A DNA stretch of 64,000 nucleotides, taken from NCBI GenBank assembly GCA_003132505.1, contig PKXY01000007.1, positions 79,856-143,855 on the forward strand. Direction: 5' to 3'. The DNA comes from Solirubrobacterales bacterium. GTDB taxonomy: Bacteria > Actinomycetota > Thermoleophilia > Solirubrobacterales > Solirubrobacteraceae. The notes under the pieces were generated by a model. The model saw only the letters and a program-made list of their open reading frames with translations, was not told the DNA's origin and ran no database searches. Below, in pieces: positions 1 through 8,714 of the stretch; position 1 is the first letter of the stretch, and each line of letters opens with the position of its first letter. Both the position numbers and the translations under genes were made by a program.

Positions 1-20
1 CCTCGGCGCATGCGCCGAGG
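1..20. repeat. Perfect 20-base palindrome after the GH27 gene
   Basis: Bases 1-20 equal their own reverse complement. In RNA this can fold as an 8-9 bp GC stem with a minimal loop. It lies just past the stop codon of the leftward alpha-galactosidase gene, so a transcription terminator or 3' mRNA stabiliser is the simplest reading. Any following T-run would be outside the window. Confidence 0.5.
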
Positions 21-27
21 CGGACCG

Positions 28-1323
28 CTAGCCCGGTGAGACGATGAACACGACCGTCGAGTCCGACGGAACGCTGGCGCTGATCGCACCGCTCGTCGAG
101 CTCGTGCCGCCGGCCCAGACGTTGGCGAGGTTGTAGCTCGACGCCGATGGGATGCCGATCGCGCTGGCGCTCGTCGAGATCGTCAGCGTCGAGTCGCCGA
201 TGTTGAGCAGAGCCACGGCGTACTTACCGTGCTCGAGCGGCTTGATCCAGGCTTCGCCGTTTGCCGAGGCGGGTGTGCTCGCGACGGCGGCCGGCGCCAC
301 CTGCACGCCCTGGCGACCCTTCTTGTCCTGGTCGATCGCGATCATCTGCGGGTTGGTCAGCGTCGCGAGGCTCGGCGGCGAGAGCGTCGACAGGTTCACG
401 CTCACCATCAGCGGTGCAGCGAGCATCGCCCACATGCTGAACTGCGTCTGGAACTGGGCGTCGCTCAGACCGAGATCGGGGCCGAGGTAGTCGGGGTCGT
501 TCCAGTGGCCGGGACCGGCCGCCCTGGGCTCGGTCGCGTCCGCGTCGAGGTTGCGCACGACCGAGCTCCACGGGACGCCGGTCGGCGAGCCGACGTCCGT
601 TTCTGTCCGCCAACTCGTCCCGTCCGACGGTCCGAACGAGAACGATTCGAACACCGAGTTGGCGAAGCTTGGGAAGCCATTGCCGACCTGTCCGGGCTGC
701 GGGAAAACGCAGATGTTGAGCATCATCGCCCGATGGCTCGCGTTGTTGACGATCGCCTTGTGGATCTGTCCGTAGGCGACTGACGGCTTGAGATGGAGGT
801 CGTCGCCGCCGCAGAAGTCGACCTTCACCGCGTCAAAGCCCCATTTGGCGAAGGTGTTGATGTCCTGCTGGTAGTGACCGTACATCCCCTCGTTGACGCC
901 GCCGCAGCCGTTGATCCCGGCATCGGTGTAGAGCCCTACCTTGAACCCCTCGGCGTGGAGCGTGGCGGCGAGCCAGGCCATGCCGTGGGGCCACTCGGTG
1001 GGATTGATCGCGATCTGCCCGTTCCCACTGCGCTTGCCCTGCCACCAGCCGACGTCGAGCCAGATCAGCCGGTAGCCGGCCTTCTGGAGCCCGCTCGTGA
1101 TCAGGTTGCTGGCCTGCTCGAGGACCGTCGACTCGCTGATCCGGGCACCGAAGGCGAAGTATGTGTCCCAGCCCATGTAGGGCGTGGCCGCAACGACCTT
1201 CGCGGTCTTCGCGCTGGCCGCCGGGGAGAGCGAGCAGGCGAGCAACGCGCCGGCCAGCAGTGACGCAACGATCCGCCAAGCACGCGCTCGCCGCCGCGCG
1301 TGCCGGCCTGGCTCAGGCGGCAT
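28..1323 (-). CDS. Secreted GH27 alpha-galactosidase
   Basis: A 431-residue exported glycoside hydrolase of family GH27, predicted to release terminal alpha-galactose (melibiase type). Residues 1-38 form an Arg-rich n-region, hydrophobic core and Ala-X-Ala site; an LLAC stretch at 27-30 makes lipidation possible. The barrel starts at MGWDTY. The nucleophile is the Asp of VKVDFCGG (about D169), the acid/base Asp lies in WRTETDVG (about D243), and the family GPGHWNDPD segment follows. A short beta-sandwich closes the protein. The start overlaps the upstream secreted repeat protein by 11 bases, so the two are probably translated together. Alpha-galactosidase versus another GH27 specificity (for example alpha-N-acetylgalactosaminidase) cannot be settled from motifs. 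Confidence 0.9.
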   Translation of the reverse strand: MPPEPGRHARRRARAWRIVASLLAGALLACSLSPAASAKTAKVVAATPYMGWDTYFAFGARISESTVLEQASNLITSGLQKAGYRLIWLDVGWWQGKRSGNGQIAINPTEWPHGMAWLAATLHAEGFKVGLYTDAGINGCGGVNEGMYGHYQQDINTFAKWGFDAVKVDFCGGDDLHLKPSVAYGQIHKAIVNNASHRAMMLNICVFPQPGQVGNGFPSFANSVFESFSFGPSDGTSWRTETDVGSPTGVPWSSVVRNLDADATEPRAAGPGHWNDPDYLGPDLGLSDAQFQTQFSMWAMLAAPLMVSVNLSTLSPPSLATLTNPQMIAIDQDKKGRQGVQVAPAAVASTPASANGEAWIKPLEHGKYAVALLNIGDSTLTISTSASAIGIPSASSYNLANVWAGGTSSTSGAISASVPSDSTVVFIVSPG

Positions 1324-3208
1324 GACGAGCAGCGTGATGGCCTCCCGTAAGCGTGATCGACTGCTTCCTGATCGTCCCGTTGACCACGCCGACGATCGTC
1401 CCGCTGACGGTCAGCGTCGCCTTCACGTGGTGCTTGCTCGACAGCAGCCGCCGGCCAGCCGCGTTCAGCGACATCGTCACCTTGACGCTCGCGCCGATCG
1501 CGAGCCTTTCCGTCTTCGAGCCGATCGCGACAATGTGGTGTCCTGAGCCGACCGTGATACGCAGCGAGATCGTGCACTGCGAGAGTGCCTGCGGCGAGCA
1601 GGTGATGGTCGTCGTCACGGCCTCGCCGCTGACCGACGCCTTGGCGACCGTCGTCTCGTCGATCGTGCCGAGGGTCTCCGCCGGAACCGACACGTAGCCG
1701 CTGCTTGAGCCCGCCGTGCCGCCGTCACCGCTGACCATCACGTTGCAGTAGAGATGGTGCGACTCGTCGGCCAGCGCGACCACGTAGGTGCCGGCGGTGG
1801 CGCCGGCGATCGTCGTCGTGTCGCGAACCCACTTGTAGGTGAGGGTCAGACCGGCGGGGATGCTCGAGCCGACGTTGCAGGTGAGCTTGTCGCCGACCGC
1901 CGGGGTGCCACTTATCGACACTGACGGCCGCAGCGGCGCCGCCGTCGTGAACGTCGCGTTGGCGCCGCTGGTCGTGCCATCGCTGCTCGTGGCGACGATC
2001 TGGAAGTCGTACGCAGTGCTCGCAGTGAGGCCGCTGAGTTGGGCGGTGACGGTCTGGGCGCCGCCGGTCGCCGACGGCGTGCTCGAGCACGGCACGCTGG
2101 CGCCGTAGGCGGTGCTCGTCCCGTAGCTGAAGCTGCAGCTCGTGATCGTTGCGTCGTTCGGCGTCACGGTTGCGCTGAGCGTGGTGGTCGTCTGTGCGAT
2201 CGCGCTGGCGGCGCCGGTCGTGACGGTCGGCGCCGGCAGCGTCGCCGTCAGTGCGTCGGCGCCATCGACTGCCGCGCAGAGGCCGTCTGAGACGCAGGAG
2301 ACCGCGGTCAAGCCTGTGACGTCCGGCGCTGCTCCGCTCCAGGACGGCGGCGTGGACGCCGGATCGTCGCTCTCGTAGATGTCGCCGTGGGAATCCCCGG
2401 CGATACAGAACGCGCCGGTCGTGCAGCTCACAGCGGTCAGTCCGTGGGAGCTGATGCGTGTCGCGCTCCAGGTCGAGGTGCTGGAAGCTGGGGCGCTCGC
2501 GACCGCGTAGCCCGAGGAATCGACGGCTACGCACGTGGCGCTGGCCGAGCAGGAGACACCGGTGAGGCTGACGCCGTCGCTGTACACGGGTGTCCACGCT
2601 CCGGCGGTCGACGGCGTCGCGCTCACGAGGATGTTGCCGATCGTGTCAACCGCGACGCACAGGGCGCTGCTCGCACAGGAGACGCCGACGAGATCATTGC
2701 CGGAGTCGATGGTCCCCAACGAGGTCCAAGTGGTGCCGCCGTCGGTGCTGTAGATCGCGCCGCCGCTCGCATCGACCGCGAGGCAGAACGACGTCGTCGG
2801 GCAGGAGACGCTGGTCAGATTGTGCGTGTCCGTCGACGTTTCCGCGGGCCAGGTGCTGAGGCTCTGGGCGCTCGCCGTCGCCGTGATCGCGCCGGTGTCG
2901 CCGACGGCGACGCAGGACGTCGTCCCCGGCGCGCACGAAACGGCGAGCAGCGCGTGCGAAGCAGTGGTCCCGACATGCTGCCAGCTTGGCGTCGTCGAGC
3001 TTGGCGTCGTGTTGATGTAGGCGCTCGTGCCGGCGACGGCGACGCAGAGACCGTAGGACGGGCAGGAGACGCCGTCGAGCCCGGAGGCGACGGACATCGG
3101 CGAACTCCAGGTCGGCGCCGCTGCGGCGCCCGCCGACGTCGCCAGCGCAAGCGTCGTGGCGAGCGTCATCAAGACCGCGGCGCCGAGCCTGAGGCGGCGG
3201 TGGAGCAT
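1313..3208 (-). CDS. Secreted protein with seven Cys-pair repeats and fibronectin/Ig-like domains
   Basis: About 631 residues. The ATG at 3208 is preferred because it opens directly on a signal peptide (MLHRRLRLG, then an Ala/Leu core); the frame extends to 3349 but that leader is not signal-like. The N-terminal half has seven repeats of the form VSC-x(5-6)-C-[VLIA]-A[VG] spaced about 40-50 residues apart, which suggests a seven-bladed beta-propeller with one Cys pair per blade. A fibronectin III-like segment, an Ig-like segment (PSVSISGTPAVGDKLTC) and a C-terminal beta domain follow. No catalytic residues are evident; binding or display at the cell surface is likely. It is paired by overlap with the alpha-galactosidase. 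Confidence 0.75.
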   Translation of the reverse strand: MLHRRLRLGAAVLMTLATTLALATSAGAAAAPTWSSPMSVASGLDGVSCPSYGLCVAVAGTSAYINTTPSSTTPSWQHVGTTASHALLAVSCAPGTTSCVAVGDTGAITATASAQSLSTWPAETSTDTHNLTSVSCPTTSFCLAVDASGGAIYSTDGGTTWTSLGTIDSGNDLVGVSCASSALCVAVDTIGNILVSATPSTAGAWTPVYSDGVSLTGVSCSASATCVAVDSSGYAVASAPASSTSTWSATRISSHGLTAVSCTTGAFCIAGDSHGDIYESDDPASTPPSWSGAAPDVTGLTAVSCVSDGLCAAVDGADALTATLPAPTVTTGAASAIAQTTTTLSATVTPNDATITSCSFSYGTSTAYGASVPCSSTPSATGGAQTVTAQLSGLTASTAYDFQIVATSSDGTTSGANATFTTAAPLRPSVSISGTPAVGDKLTCNVGSSIPAGLTLTYKWVRDTTTIAGATAGTYVVALADESHHLYCNVMVSGDGGTAGSSSGYVSVPAETLGTIDETTVAKASVSGEAVTTTITCSPQALSQCTISLRITVGSGHHIVAIGSKTERLAIGASVKVTMSLNAAGRRLLSSKHHVKATLTVSGTIVGVVNGTIRKQSITLTGGHHAARHAA

Positions 3209-3385
3209 TCCGTCATTGCTGTCGCGCGTCCCAGTGCCTGTCACTGCTTTACTCGTAACGCATCGCATGCCGAATCGGAGCGGTGCAGCCGCGAGGCCGG
3301 CTCCCGCCCGATCATCCGAGGGTAGTGGATACCCAGCGAAACGCTGCAAGCGCTCGCCCTGCGTACCGCGTTAGGCTGGCGATCG

Positions 3386-4486
3386 TTGCTCGGGCTGATC
3401 CTCACGAACCTCACGCGTCGTCTCGGTCGGACCGTCCTGACGGCCTTTGGCGTCGGCGTCGGCGTCGCGACGATCGTCGCGCTGCTGTCGCTCAGCACCG
3501 GCCTCACGAACACCGCCGCCGGCCTCGTGCACCTCGGCGGCTCGGATCTCGGGGTGTTCCAGGCGGGCGTCGCCGACCCGACCGCATCGCTGCTGCCGAT
3601 GTCGGTCGTGGGTCGGCTCGAGCGCAACAGCGACGTCGCCGCGGCCACGCCGTTGTTGCTCGTCGTCAGCGCCGTGAAGGCCGATCCCTCCTCGATCGTC
3701 TTCGGCACGGAGCGCCACGGCTTCTTCCAGCGACGCCTGGTCTTTGTTTCCGGTCACCCCGCCGCCGGCGCGGAAGTCGAGGTCGGCGATCGCCTCGCGA
3801 GCCAGGTGCACCTTCATCCGGGCGGTTCGCTGACGGTCAGCGCTCACCATTTCACGGTCTCCGGCATCTACCACTCGGGCGTGCTGTTCGAGGATCTCGG
3901 GGCGGTTCTCCCGCTCGGCGTCGCTCAGCGAATCAGCGGCCGCCAGGGGGAGACGACGACGGTCGCCGTGGAGCTCGCGCCGGGTATCGCTCCCAGCGCA
4001 GCGAGCCGCGCGATCCGCTCGGAGCTACCGGGAACGCTCGTGATCGCCGACGCCGGCGAGGCCGCACGCGCCGGCGCCAACGAGGCACTGGTTCACAACG
4101 CGACGCTCGTGATCATCATCATCGCGCTGATCATCGGCGCCGTCAGTGTCACCAACACGATGGCGATGTCAGTGCTCGAGGGCCAGGGAGAGCTGGCCCT
4201 GCTGAGTGCAATGGGCTGGAGCTCCGGGCGGGTTGCGACGCTGATCGTCGGCGAAGGCCTTGGCGTGAGCCTGCTCGGCGCGGCGCTTGGTCTGCTGCTC
4301 GGCGTCCTCGGCAGCCAGCTGTTGGTCGATGCGATGGGCGTCGGAGCCTACGTTTCGCCGTCGATCACCGCTTGGGGTCTCGGGCGCGGGCTCCTCGTCG
4401 GCGTCTCGATCGGCGTGCTGGGCGGTATCTATCCGGCCTGGCGGATCACACGGATGCCGCTGCTCAGGGGCCTGGCAAGGGCCTAG
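3386..4486 (+). CDS. FtsX/MacB-type ABC transporter permease
   Basis: A 366-residue membrane protein with the four-helix FtsX/LolC layout. It has an N-terminal helix after LTRRLGRTVLTAFGVGVGVA, a roughly 200-residue extracytoplasmic domain, then three helices (LVIIIIALIIGAVSVTNTMAMS and two near the C-terminus) ending in YPAWRITRMPLLRGL. It starts at TTG. The probable ATPase partner lies on the opposite strand at 4616-5365, an unusual convergent arrangement. Transport of a lipoprotein, lipid or peptide out of the membrane is typical of the family, but the substrate cannot be read here. Confidence 0.85.
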   Translation: MLGLILTNLTRRLGRTVLTAFGVGVGVATIVALLSLSTGLTNTAAGLVHLGGSDLGVFQAGVADPTASLLPMSVVGRLERNSDVAAATPLLLVVSAVKADPSSIVFGTERHGFFQRRLVFVSGHPAAGAEVEVGDRLASQVHLHPGGSLTVSAHHFTVSGIYHSGVLFEDLGAVLPLGVAQRISGRQGETTTVAVELAPGIAPSAASRAIRSELPGTLVIADAGEAARAGANEALVHNATLVIIIIALIIGAVSVTNTMAMSVLEGQGELALLSAMGWSSGRVATLIVGEGLGVSLLGAALGLLLGVLGSQLLVDAMGVGAYVSPSITAWGLGRGLLVGVSIGVLGGIYPAWRITRMPLLRGLARA

Positions 4487-4520
4487 CGAAAACGGCCAGC
4501 GGAGCTGGCCGCTTTTTCGC
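4487..4520. terminator. Bidirectional intrinsic terminator
   Basis: A perfect 8-bp stem (CGGCCAGC 4493-4500, GCTGGCCG 4504-4511) with loop GGA has a T5 run on the right and an A4 run on the left. It therefore works in both directions. It separates the rightward permease gene from the leftward ATPase gene. Confidence 0.85.
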
Positions 4521-4615
4521 CAGGACCGCCTGAGGTTGTCGTAGTGCGCGGCGGCTCGATCAATGCGTGGCGAACCGGCGTGCGAAACGAATCGATCAGT
4601 CGGTCGCGCCCGACA

Positions 4616-5365
4616 CTACGTTGAGGCGCCAGGCGAGGGCGGCGAGCGGAGCTCGCCGCCGAGCACCCCATCGATGACCGTCAGCATGCGATCGGCTTGC
4701 TCGCCGACCTGGGCGTCGTAGGAGACGATGATCAGGGTCATGCCGCGGCGCGCGCGGAGCTCGGCGAGGAGGTCGAGGATCCGCTGCGAGGTGGCCGAGT
4801 CGACAGCCCCGGTCGGCTCGTCGGCGAGCAGCAGGCGGGGCTCGTTGGCGAGCGCGCGCGCGAGCGCGACGCGCTGGCGCTCGCCGCCCGAGAGCTCGGC
4901 GGGCAGGTGCTCGGCACGGTCGACCAGGCCGACCTCGGCGAGCAGCTCGAGCGCGCGCGCGCGACGCTCGGAGCGACGTATGCCGGCGCCGATCAGCGCC
5001 ACCTCGATGTTTGCGCTCGCAGTGAGGTTGGCGAGCAGGAAGTGTTGCTGGAAGACGAAGCCGACGAGCTCGCGACGGTGGCGAGGCGCCCCCGGCTCGC
5101 GCCAGACCTCGCGTCCGTCGATCAGGACGCTGCCGCTGGAAGGCTGGTCGAGTCCGCCGATCAGGTTCAGCAGCGTGCTCTTGCCCGACCCGGATCGCCC
5201 CGTGATCGCGAGCATCTCGCCGGGATCGGCGTGCAATGTCGCGTCGGCGAGGGCCTGCACCGAGCCGTAGCGCCGGCTCGCATGCTCGACGACGACCTCA
5301 GCCCCTGCGCTCGTCGCTCTCCTCGCCGGCGGCCGCGCCGCCGGCGTCGCGCTGGCCTGGCTCAT
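4616..5365 (-). CDS. MacB/LolD-type ABC transporter ATPase
   Basis: A 249-residue ABC ATPase. It has Walker A GRSGSGKST, signature LSGGERQRVALARAL, Walker B LLLADEPT and a switch-region YDAQVGEQADR, where the usual H-loop His is replaced by Tyr-Asp. Sequence style matches the LolD/MacB/FtsE branch, which works with FtsX-type permeases. The matching permease is the converging gene at 3386. Its ATG overlaps the stop of the upstream secreted protein by 4 bases (ATGA), so the two are translationally coupled and the secreted protein may be an accessory or substrate. Confidence 0.9.
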   Translation of the reverse strand: MSQASATPAARPPARRATSAGAEVVVEHASRRYGSVQALADATLHADPGEMLAITGRSGSGKSTLLNLIGGLDQPSSGSVLIDGREVWREPGAPRHRRELVGFVFQQHFLLANLTASANIEVALIGAGIRRSERRARALELLAEVGLVDRAEHLPAELSGGERQRVALARALANEPRLLLADEPTGAVDSATSQRILDLLAELRARRGMTLIIVSYDAQVGEQADRMLTVIDGVLGGELRSPPSPGAST

Positions 5366-5814
5366 TTCGCCCCCGCGCTGATTGCCCAGTCGAGCTTCGC
5401 GGTGTGGCCGGCGTCCTCGATCACGATCTGCAGCGTCAACGGTTCGCCCTTCGCGTCGGGCGGGAAGACGAGGTTGTCGCTGAAGTGCCCCGTGAACGTG
5501 AAGCGCTTGTTGCTTCGCGGGTACTGCGTCGAGACGACCGTGAAGCCGAACAGGAACTGGTACTCGGCGCCGGCGTGCGCCGGCTTGCCGTCAAGCGTCG
5601 CGCTCACCTCGAGCGGCCACTTCGCGTTGATCTTCGGGTCGTGCGTGCTCGGTACCATCGTCGCCAGAAGTGGACCGGAGCTGGCACTGCAAGGCTGGCC
5701 CGCCACCGCCGCTTTGCTCGCGCACGAGACCGTCTTCGCCGCCTTGGCGCCGCCGGCAAGCACCAGACACGCCACCGTGACAGCTGCGCTCGTCAGCAGG
5801 GACGACGGCCGCAT
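5362..5814 (-). CDS. Small secreted protein coupled to ABC ATPase
   Basis: A 150-residue exported protein of unknown function. The ATG at 5814 is chosen because an AAGGAG box lies a few bases upstream; an in-frame ATG at 5844 lacks this. The signal peptide MRPSSLLTSAAVTVACLVLAGGAKA ends at an Ala-X-Ala site, and two Cys in the mature N-terminus could form a disulfide. The rest looks beta-rich, with no recognised motif. It is the first gene of a two-gene unit with the ATPase at 4616 and takes the place where a MacA-like adaptor often sits, but it has no adaptor features. Confidence 0.7.
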   Translation of the reverse strand: MRPSSLLTSAAVTVACLVLAGGAKAAKTVSCASKAAVAGQPCSASSGPLLATMVPSTHDPKINAKWPLEVSATLDGKPAHAGAEYQFLFGFTVVSTQYPRSNKRFTFTGHFSDNLVFPPDAKGEPLTLQIVIEDAGHTAKLDWAISAGAK

Positions 5815-5859
5815 CGCTCTCTCCTTGACCAACGGCACGGTCAAAGACCGATCATAGTC

Positions 5860-7659
5860 CTAGGAGGCGGCCGCTTCCGCGGCCGCCTCAGCGTCCTCGA
5901 GACGGCGCTCGAGGAGATCGAGCCCGCGGTCCCAGAAGCCGGGATCACCGAGGTCGAGGCCGACGATCGCAACGAGCTCCTCAGGGCTGCGCGAGCTGCC
6001 GCTCGCCAGCAGCTCGAGGTAGCGCTCCTCGAACGCCGGACCGGTCTCGAGGTAGCGCTCGTAGAGCGAAAGGGCGAGCAGCTGGCCGTAGGCGTAGGCG
6101 TACACGTAGCCGGGACTGCCGATGAAGTGGGGGACGTAGGACCACCAGCAGCGGTAGCCGTCGGTCAGCTCGACCGAGTCGCCGAGCAGCTGCTCCTGGC
6201 TCTGCGTCCACAGCTCGCCGAGGCGCGCGACTGACAGTTCACCGGAGTCACGACGCTCGTTGTGGACCAGATCCTCGAAGCCGTTCATCGCGATCTGCCG
6301 GAACACGGTCGCGATCGCGTCCTCGATGTTCTCGGCGAGCAGCGCGAGACGCGCGGCGGGGGTTGGCGACGCGTCGAGCAGCCGCTCGAATGTCAGCGTC
6401 TCGCCGAACACCGACGCGGTCTCCGCGAGCGTCAGCGGCGTGTCCTGGTGAAAGATGCCCTGGCTGGCAGCCAGGGCAAAGTGGACGCCGTGGCCGAGCT
6501 CGTGGGCGAGCGTCAGCGCGTCGCGCCGCCGGCTCGTGTAGTTGAGCATCACGTAGGGGTGGACCGAGGGGACTGTGCCGCTGGCGAACGCGCCGCCACG
6601 CTTGCCCGGACTGGGCGGTGCGTCGATCCACTGCTCGTCGAAGAACCGCTCGACGATCCCCCCCAGCGTCGAGGAGAAGCCGCCGTAGACGTCCTGCACG
6701 AGCGCGCGGGCTTCGGCCCATGGCACCGTCAGCTCGTCGCTCTCGAGGGGAGCGATCCGGTCGTAGTCGGCAAGCCGATCGAGGCCGAGCAGTCTTGCCT
6801 TCAGCCGGTACCAGCGACGCGGCAGCTCGTTGCGCGCGCGCACCGCTGCGACCAGCGCCGCCACCGACTCGTCGCTTGCCTCGTTCGAGAGGTTGCGCGC
6901 CGCAAGCCAGTTCGGGAAGGAGCGCAGCCGGTCGTCGGTCGCCTTGTCGACGAGCAGGGCGTTGAAGATCGAGGCGCGCGTGCGCAGTCCCGGCTCGAGC
7001 GCCTGGGTGATTGCCTCGGCCGTCGTCCGCCTGATCTCGCGCGAGGGTGAATGGAGGCGGCTCAGGGCGATGTCGAGCGTCGCCGGCTGCTCGAGCTGCA
7101 CCTCGATCGCGCTGGTCTGCTCATCGAACAGCCGGGTCCACGCGGCGTGCGCGGTGATCGCCTTCTCGGCGAGGATCAGCTCCTCGGGCTCGCTCAGCAA
7201 ATGCGGGCGATAGCGGCGCAGGTTGCGCAGGTGATGGCGGCAGAAGTCGAGGCCGTCGGCGGACAGCAGCTCCTCGGCGCGGGCGTCGTCGAGCGCGGTC
7301 CACTCCAGCTCGAAGAACAGCAACAGCGTTTCGAGCTTCGTACCGCGCTCCTGGACGCTCTGCAGCAGGGCGCCGCGCTGCGGATCGGCCGTGTCGGTCG
7401 AAAATCGCAGGCCAGCATAGGAGCCCGCGCGACCGACCAAGTCGTTGATCGCTCCGAGCTCCTCCATGGCTTCCCCTAGGCCGGCGCCGTCGATCGTTTG
7501 GAGTGCGCCGCGGTAGCGCTCGGCGAAGGCCTCCGAGCGCTCGAGCGCCTCGTCGAGCAGCGTGCCGACGCGTTCCTCGCCCTGACCGTCGAGCAGATCG
7601 GCGAGGTTCCAGTGAACCTCCTCGTGCGAAACGACGGTGCTCATGTCAGAGCGCAGCAT
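5860..7659 (-). CDS. pepF: M3 family oligoendopeptidase (PepF-like)
   Basis: A 599-residue zinc metallopeptidase. The HEXXH site is LAHELGHGVH, near residue 383, with the downstream Glu in the TASVFGE segment that completes the zinc site in the family. Size and the MNGFEDLVHNERR and YVYAYAYGQLLALSLY regions fit PepF/M3B oligoendopeptidases, which cleave short cytoplasmic peptides. There is no signal peptide. A second ATG at 7644 (MSTVVSHEEVHWNL) could be the true start; neither has a clear ribosome site. It diverges from the 65-residue gene at 7753. Confidence 0.9.
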   Translation of the reverse strand: MLRSDMSTVVSHEEVHWNLADLLDGQGEERVGTLLDEALERSEAFAERYRGALQTIDGAGLGEAMEELGAINDLVGRAGSYAGLRFSTDTADPQRGALLQSVQERGTKLETLLLFFELEWTALDDARAEELLSADGLDFCRHHLRNLRRYRPHLLSEPEELILAEKAITAHAAWTRLFDEQTSAIEVQLEQPATLDIALSRLHSPSREIRRTTAEAITQALEPGLRTRASIFNALLVDKATDDRLRSFPNWLAARNLSNEASDESVAALVAAVRARNELPRRWYRLKARLLGLDRLADYDRIAPLESDELTVPWAEARALVQDVYGGFSSTLGGIVERFFDEQWIDAPPSPGKRGGAFASGTVPSVHPYVMLNYTSRRRDALTLAHELGHGVHFALAASQGIFHQDTPLTLAETASVFGETLTFERLLDASPTPAARLALLAENIEDAIATVFRQIAMNGFEDLVHNERRDSGELSVARLGELWTQSQEQLLGDSVELTDGYRCWWSYVPHFIGSPGYVYAYAYGQLLALSLYERYLETGPAFEERYLELLASGSSRSPEELVAIVGLDLGDPGFWDRGLDLLERRLEDAEAAAEAAAS

Positions 7660-7752
7660 AAAGAGGCCGCCAAACTGGCATTCGCGCTAGCGGTTCCGTC
7701 CGAGCGCATTGATCTGATGTGCGCGGTGCAACCACGGCACCGGGAGGTGGCG

Positions 7753-7950
7753 ATGGCGGTCATACCGAAAACGGCGACGGCGAGCGAACAGGCAAGGGCG
7801 CAGGCCTTCGTGGAGCTGGGCTTCGACACGACGCAGGCGCTGATGCTCGCGGCAACACGCGACGCGGGCGAGCACGTCGAGCTCGACGCCGTGCGAGAAC
7901 TGCTCGACCGCGGCTGCCCGCACAAGCTCGCGTTGCGGATCCTCGTCTAG
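7753..7950 (+). CDS. Hypothetical 65-residue protein
   Basis: A short rightward gene starting ATG after a good ribosome site (GGGAGG, 7742-7747). The product (MAVIPKTATASEQARAQAFVELGF and so on) is mostly helical and Ala/Leu-rich and ends in LALRILV. It has no signal peptide or membrane segment, and I do not recognise a family. It ends 11 bases before the convergent ABC-2 permease gene. Codon use matches its neighbours. Confidence 0.5.
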   Translation: MAVIPKTATASEQARAQAFVELGFDTTQALMLAATRDAGEHVELDAVRELLDRGCPHKLALRILV

Positions 7951-7961
7951 GGGCGAGGGAG

Positions 7962-8714
7962 CTAGGCCCGACGGGCTTCCCAGGAGAAGCCGCGGACCGC
8001 GAGCACGACGCCGACGAGCGCCCAGAATCCGATCACGGCGAGCGCGGTGAGGTGGTGGTTGATGTCGCCGTGACCGGCGACGAGGCCGCCCGTGAGGCCG
8101 TTGATCAGTGGCTCCAGCGGCAGCGCCTGTGCGATGTCGCGGAGGAAGCCGGGGACGTGCTTCACGTCGAAGAACACGCCGGAGACGAGGATCACCGGCA
8201 CGAAGACGCTGTTGACGACCGCGGGCGCCGCCTCGAAGCTTGGGATCGCATATGACAGCGAGGCTCCGAGAAGGGCGAAGGCGGCGACGCCGGCGAGCAC
8301 GAAGACGACCAGCGTCAGAGGCTGCGGCGGCCAGCCGAGGTTGAAGAAGATCCGGCCCGCGACGACGACGATCGCGATCTGGATCGCGGTGTTCGTGACG
8401 GCGTTTAGCGCCAGACCGCCGAGGTAGACGCCGCTCGGCAGCGGCGTGCCGCGAATGCGCTTCAGCACGCCCTGCTCGCGCATGAAGGTGAGGTTGTAGG
8501 CGAGCGCGGTAAAGGTGGTTGACATAACGCTCATGCCGGCAATGCCCGGAACGATCACATCGAGCTCGTTCTGGTGGCCGCTGACGATCGCCCCGAACAG
8601 CGCGAGGAAGATCAACGGCAGCAGGAAGTTGAAGAACGCGGCGCTCCGGTTGCGCCAGAACAGCCGCCGCTCGAAGCGATACTGGCGCCAGAGCGCCGCC
8701 GCGTTGCTAGGCAT
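7962..8714 (-). CDS. ABC-2 type transporter permease
   Basis: A 250-residue membrane protein with six predicted helices and the ABC-2 layout. After a cytoplasmic N-terminus (WRQYRFERRLFWRNR) come a first helix, the GIAGMSVMSTTFTALAYNLTFMREQGVLKRIRGTPL coupling region and four further helices. It overlaps the ATPase gene by 8 bases and forms a DrrAB-like exporter with it. The substrate is unknown; drugs, lipids and polysaccharides are all seen in the family. Confidence 0.9.
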   Translation of the reverse strand: MPSNAAALWRQYRFERRLFWRNRSAAFFNFLLPLIFLALFGAIVSGHQNELDVIVPGIAGMSVMSTTFTALAYNLTFMREQGVLKRIRGTPLPSGVYLGGLALNAVTNTAIQIAIVVVAGRIFFNLGWPPQPLTLVVFVLAGVAAFALLGASLSYAIPSFEAAPAVVNSVFVPVILVSGVFFDVKHVPGFLRDIAQALPLEPLINGLTGGLVAGHGDINHHLTALAVIGFWALVGVVLAVRGFSWEARRA

